Positions 5,896-6,915 of a DNA stretch of 6,915 bases are shown one piece after another (position 1 is the stretch's first letter; each line of letters starts with the position of its first letter). The position numbers and the translations under genes are program-made. The notes under the pieces are model-generated. The model saw nothing but the letters and a program-made list of their open reading frames with translations, ran no database searches and was not told where the DNA came from. The DNA comes from Sulfurovum sp. (GTDB lineage Bacteria > Campylobacterota > Campylobacteria > Campylobacterales > Sulfurovaceae), in assembly GCA_024763575.1 (NCBI GenBank), contig JANTFF010000031.1:1-6915 (forward strand). Direction: 5' to 3'.

Positions 5896-6915
5896 TCAAA
5901 GCTGAAATTTCAATTCACCATCTACAAATACTTGTATAATATTAAAATCATCATCAAACATAACAATATCAGAAGGATAATATGCTATCAATTTTCCCAA
6001 TTGAACGCCAAGTTTTTTAGCAGGTATCTCTGTAACCATTTTAATAAGTTCGGGTAACTCAATATCACTATATTTATAAACATTTCTCAAAGCTTCATTA
6101 AGTCTCAAAACACTACCTGCTAATGTTCTATCACTAAGTCTAGCTTCAGCATTTTTGACTATAACTTTTTGTCCACCTAAGCTATACTCTCCACTCTTCA
6201 TACACCCTGCCCTCATAGCATCAGTTATTAATAGTAGTTGCTCTTGTTTTAGTCTATATATTAGATTATAAAAAGATGGGTGGATATGAATATTATCAGC
6301 AATAATCTCACAACTGATACTACTATCACCCAAAACTGCCCCCACAATACCAGGTTCTCTATGATGTAGTGGACTCATAGCATTAAATAGATGTGTAGCA
6401 TGAGAAACTCCCCAACTAAAACTCTCTAAACTCTGACTGTATGAAGCATCGCTATGACCTATACTTAGAATAATATTTGGGTACTCTTTTTGTAAAAACT
6501 CTATAAGCTCTTTAGCTCCATCAACTTCTGGGGCTAAAGTAATCAGCTTAACTATGTCTATATAATCTTTTATCAATTCAAAATTTGGTTTTTGAATATA
6601 TTTTGGATTTTGAGCTCCATATTTAGTTGGATTTATAAAAGGTCCTTCTAAATGAACACCCAATATATTTGCACCATCTACACTATCTATATTTTTTTGA
6701 ATATTAGATAATGCTTTTTTTATATCATCAGAAGACATAGTCATGGTAGTAGCCAAAAATGAAGTAGTTCCTGTTTGTAATAGACTTTTGGATATAGTAT
6801 CCAACGCTTCATAAGTACCATCCATTATATCAGCACCACTAGAACCATGTATATGTATATCTATAAATCCAGCACTTAAATATGCTCCCTTAGCATCAAT
6901 AATTTCTTCACAAAT
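5896..6915 (-). CDS. nagA: N-acetylglucosamine-6-phosphate deacetylase NagA (5' end beyond window)
   Basis: NagA removes acetate from GlcNAc-6-phosphate to give glucosamine-6-phosphate and acetate, a cytoplasmic step of amino-sugar catabolism and cell-wall amino-sugar recycling. The frame is open from the right edge, giving 339 residues; internal spacing against E. coli NagA puts the missing N-terminus at about 41 residues. Numbered in this fragment, the metal-site motif GFIDIHIHG has His21 and His23; Glu90 is in HLEGPF, His154 in SIGHSDASY, and His175 in SHATHLFNAMSPLHHREPG. His210 (DNIHIH) matches the substrate-binding His251 of E. coli, and Asp232 (LITDAM) the catalytic Asp273. The 64- and 21-residue spacings between Glu and the two His match E. 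coli exactly. The H-x-H pair, which E. coli lacks, is typical of binuclear enzymes such as B. subtilis NagA. The internal ATG at 6825 is not the start, because it falls after the H-x-H motif. No nagB or transporter is in view. Confidence 0.95.
   Translation of the reverse strand: MCEEIIDAKGAYLSAGFIDIHIHGSSGADIMDGTYEALDTISKSLLQTGTTSFLATTMTMSSDDIKKALSNIQKNIDSVDGANILGVHLEGPFINPTKYGAQNPKYIQKPNFELIKDYIDIVKLITLAPEVDGAKELIEFLQKEYPNIILSIGHSDASYSQSLESFSWGVSHATHLFNAMSPLHHREPGIVGAVLGDSSISCEIIADNIHIHPSFYNLIYRLKQEQLLLITDAMRAGCMKSGEYSLGGQKVIVKNAEARLSDRTLAGSVLRLNEALRNVYKYSDIELPELIKMVTEIPAKKLGVQLGKLIAYYPSDIVMFDDDFNIIQVFVDGELKFQL

Noticed and set aside
6823..6825. ATG at 6825 as the start of NagA
   Set aside because: The frame stays open to the window edge and the upstream 30 codons encode the conserved GFIDIHIHG metal-site motif, so the real start is outside the window.
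1..6915. tRNA genes, CRISPR array, insertion sequence or phage-derived genes
   Set aside because: No cloverleaf, repeat-spacer pattern, transposase motif or terminal repeat was seen; nearly all bases are accounted for by five coding regions.

Overview
The window is AT-rich (by eye roughly two thirds A+T). It holds five protein-coding genes, all read from the minus strand, so biological order runs from high to low coordinates. The nagA fragment is cut at the right edge, followed by valS, an M48 (Ste24-type) membrane metalloprotease gene, ftsY, and a membrane-anchored protein of unknown function cut at the left edge. Heavy use of AGA, ATA, TTA and CTA codons, the compact FtsY without an acidic domain, and the ~880-residue ValRS suggest a member of the Campylobacterota (Sulfurovum/Sulfurimonas/Arcobacter-like). 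This is inferred from sequence style and family memory, not from a search.

Layout, in transcription order. (1) 6915-5896: GlcNAc-6-phosphate deacetylase (NagA), missing about 41 N-terminal residues. (2) 5895-5819: a 77-bp gap with a TATAAT box and no convincing terminator. (3) 5818-3182: valyl-tRNA synthetase, apparently intact. (4) 3148-1880: membrane-embedded M48 protease, 33 bp after valS, with a good ribosome binding site (RBS) and a strong inverted repeat in codons 10-20. (5) 1870-1001: FtsY, the signal recognition particle receptor, starting with GTG. Its RBS overlaps the protease stop codon, so the two are probably translationally coupled. (6) 1000-933: a gap with an extended -10 promoter and a perfect inverted repeat over the start region. 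(7) 932-1: an unrecognised single-pass-anchored protein with a conserved-looking central segment.

valS, the protease gene and ftsY look like one operon joining tRNA charging, membrane proteolysis and co-translational membrane targeting. The first is housekeeping; the last two both act at the inner membrane. NagA serves amino-sugar catabolism or cell-wall recycling, and nothing in the window ties it to its neighbours. There are no RNA genes, mobile elements or CRISPR arrays. No gap exceeds 80 bp. The least explained parts are the unknown left-edge gene with its two perfect inverted repeats, and the hairpin at the start of the protease gene. I see no clear evidence for a wholly new multi-gene system.
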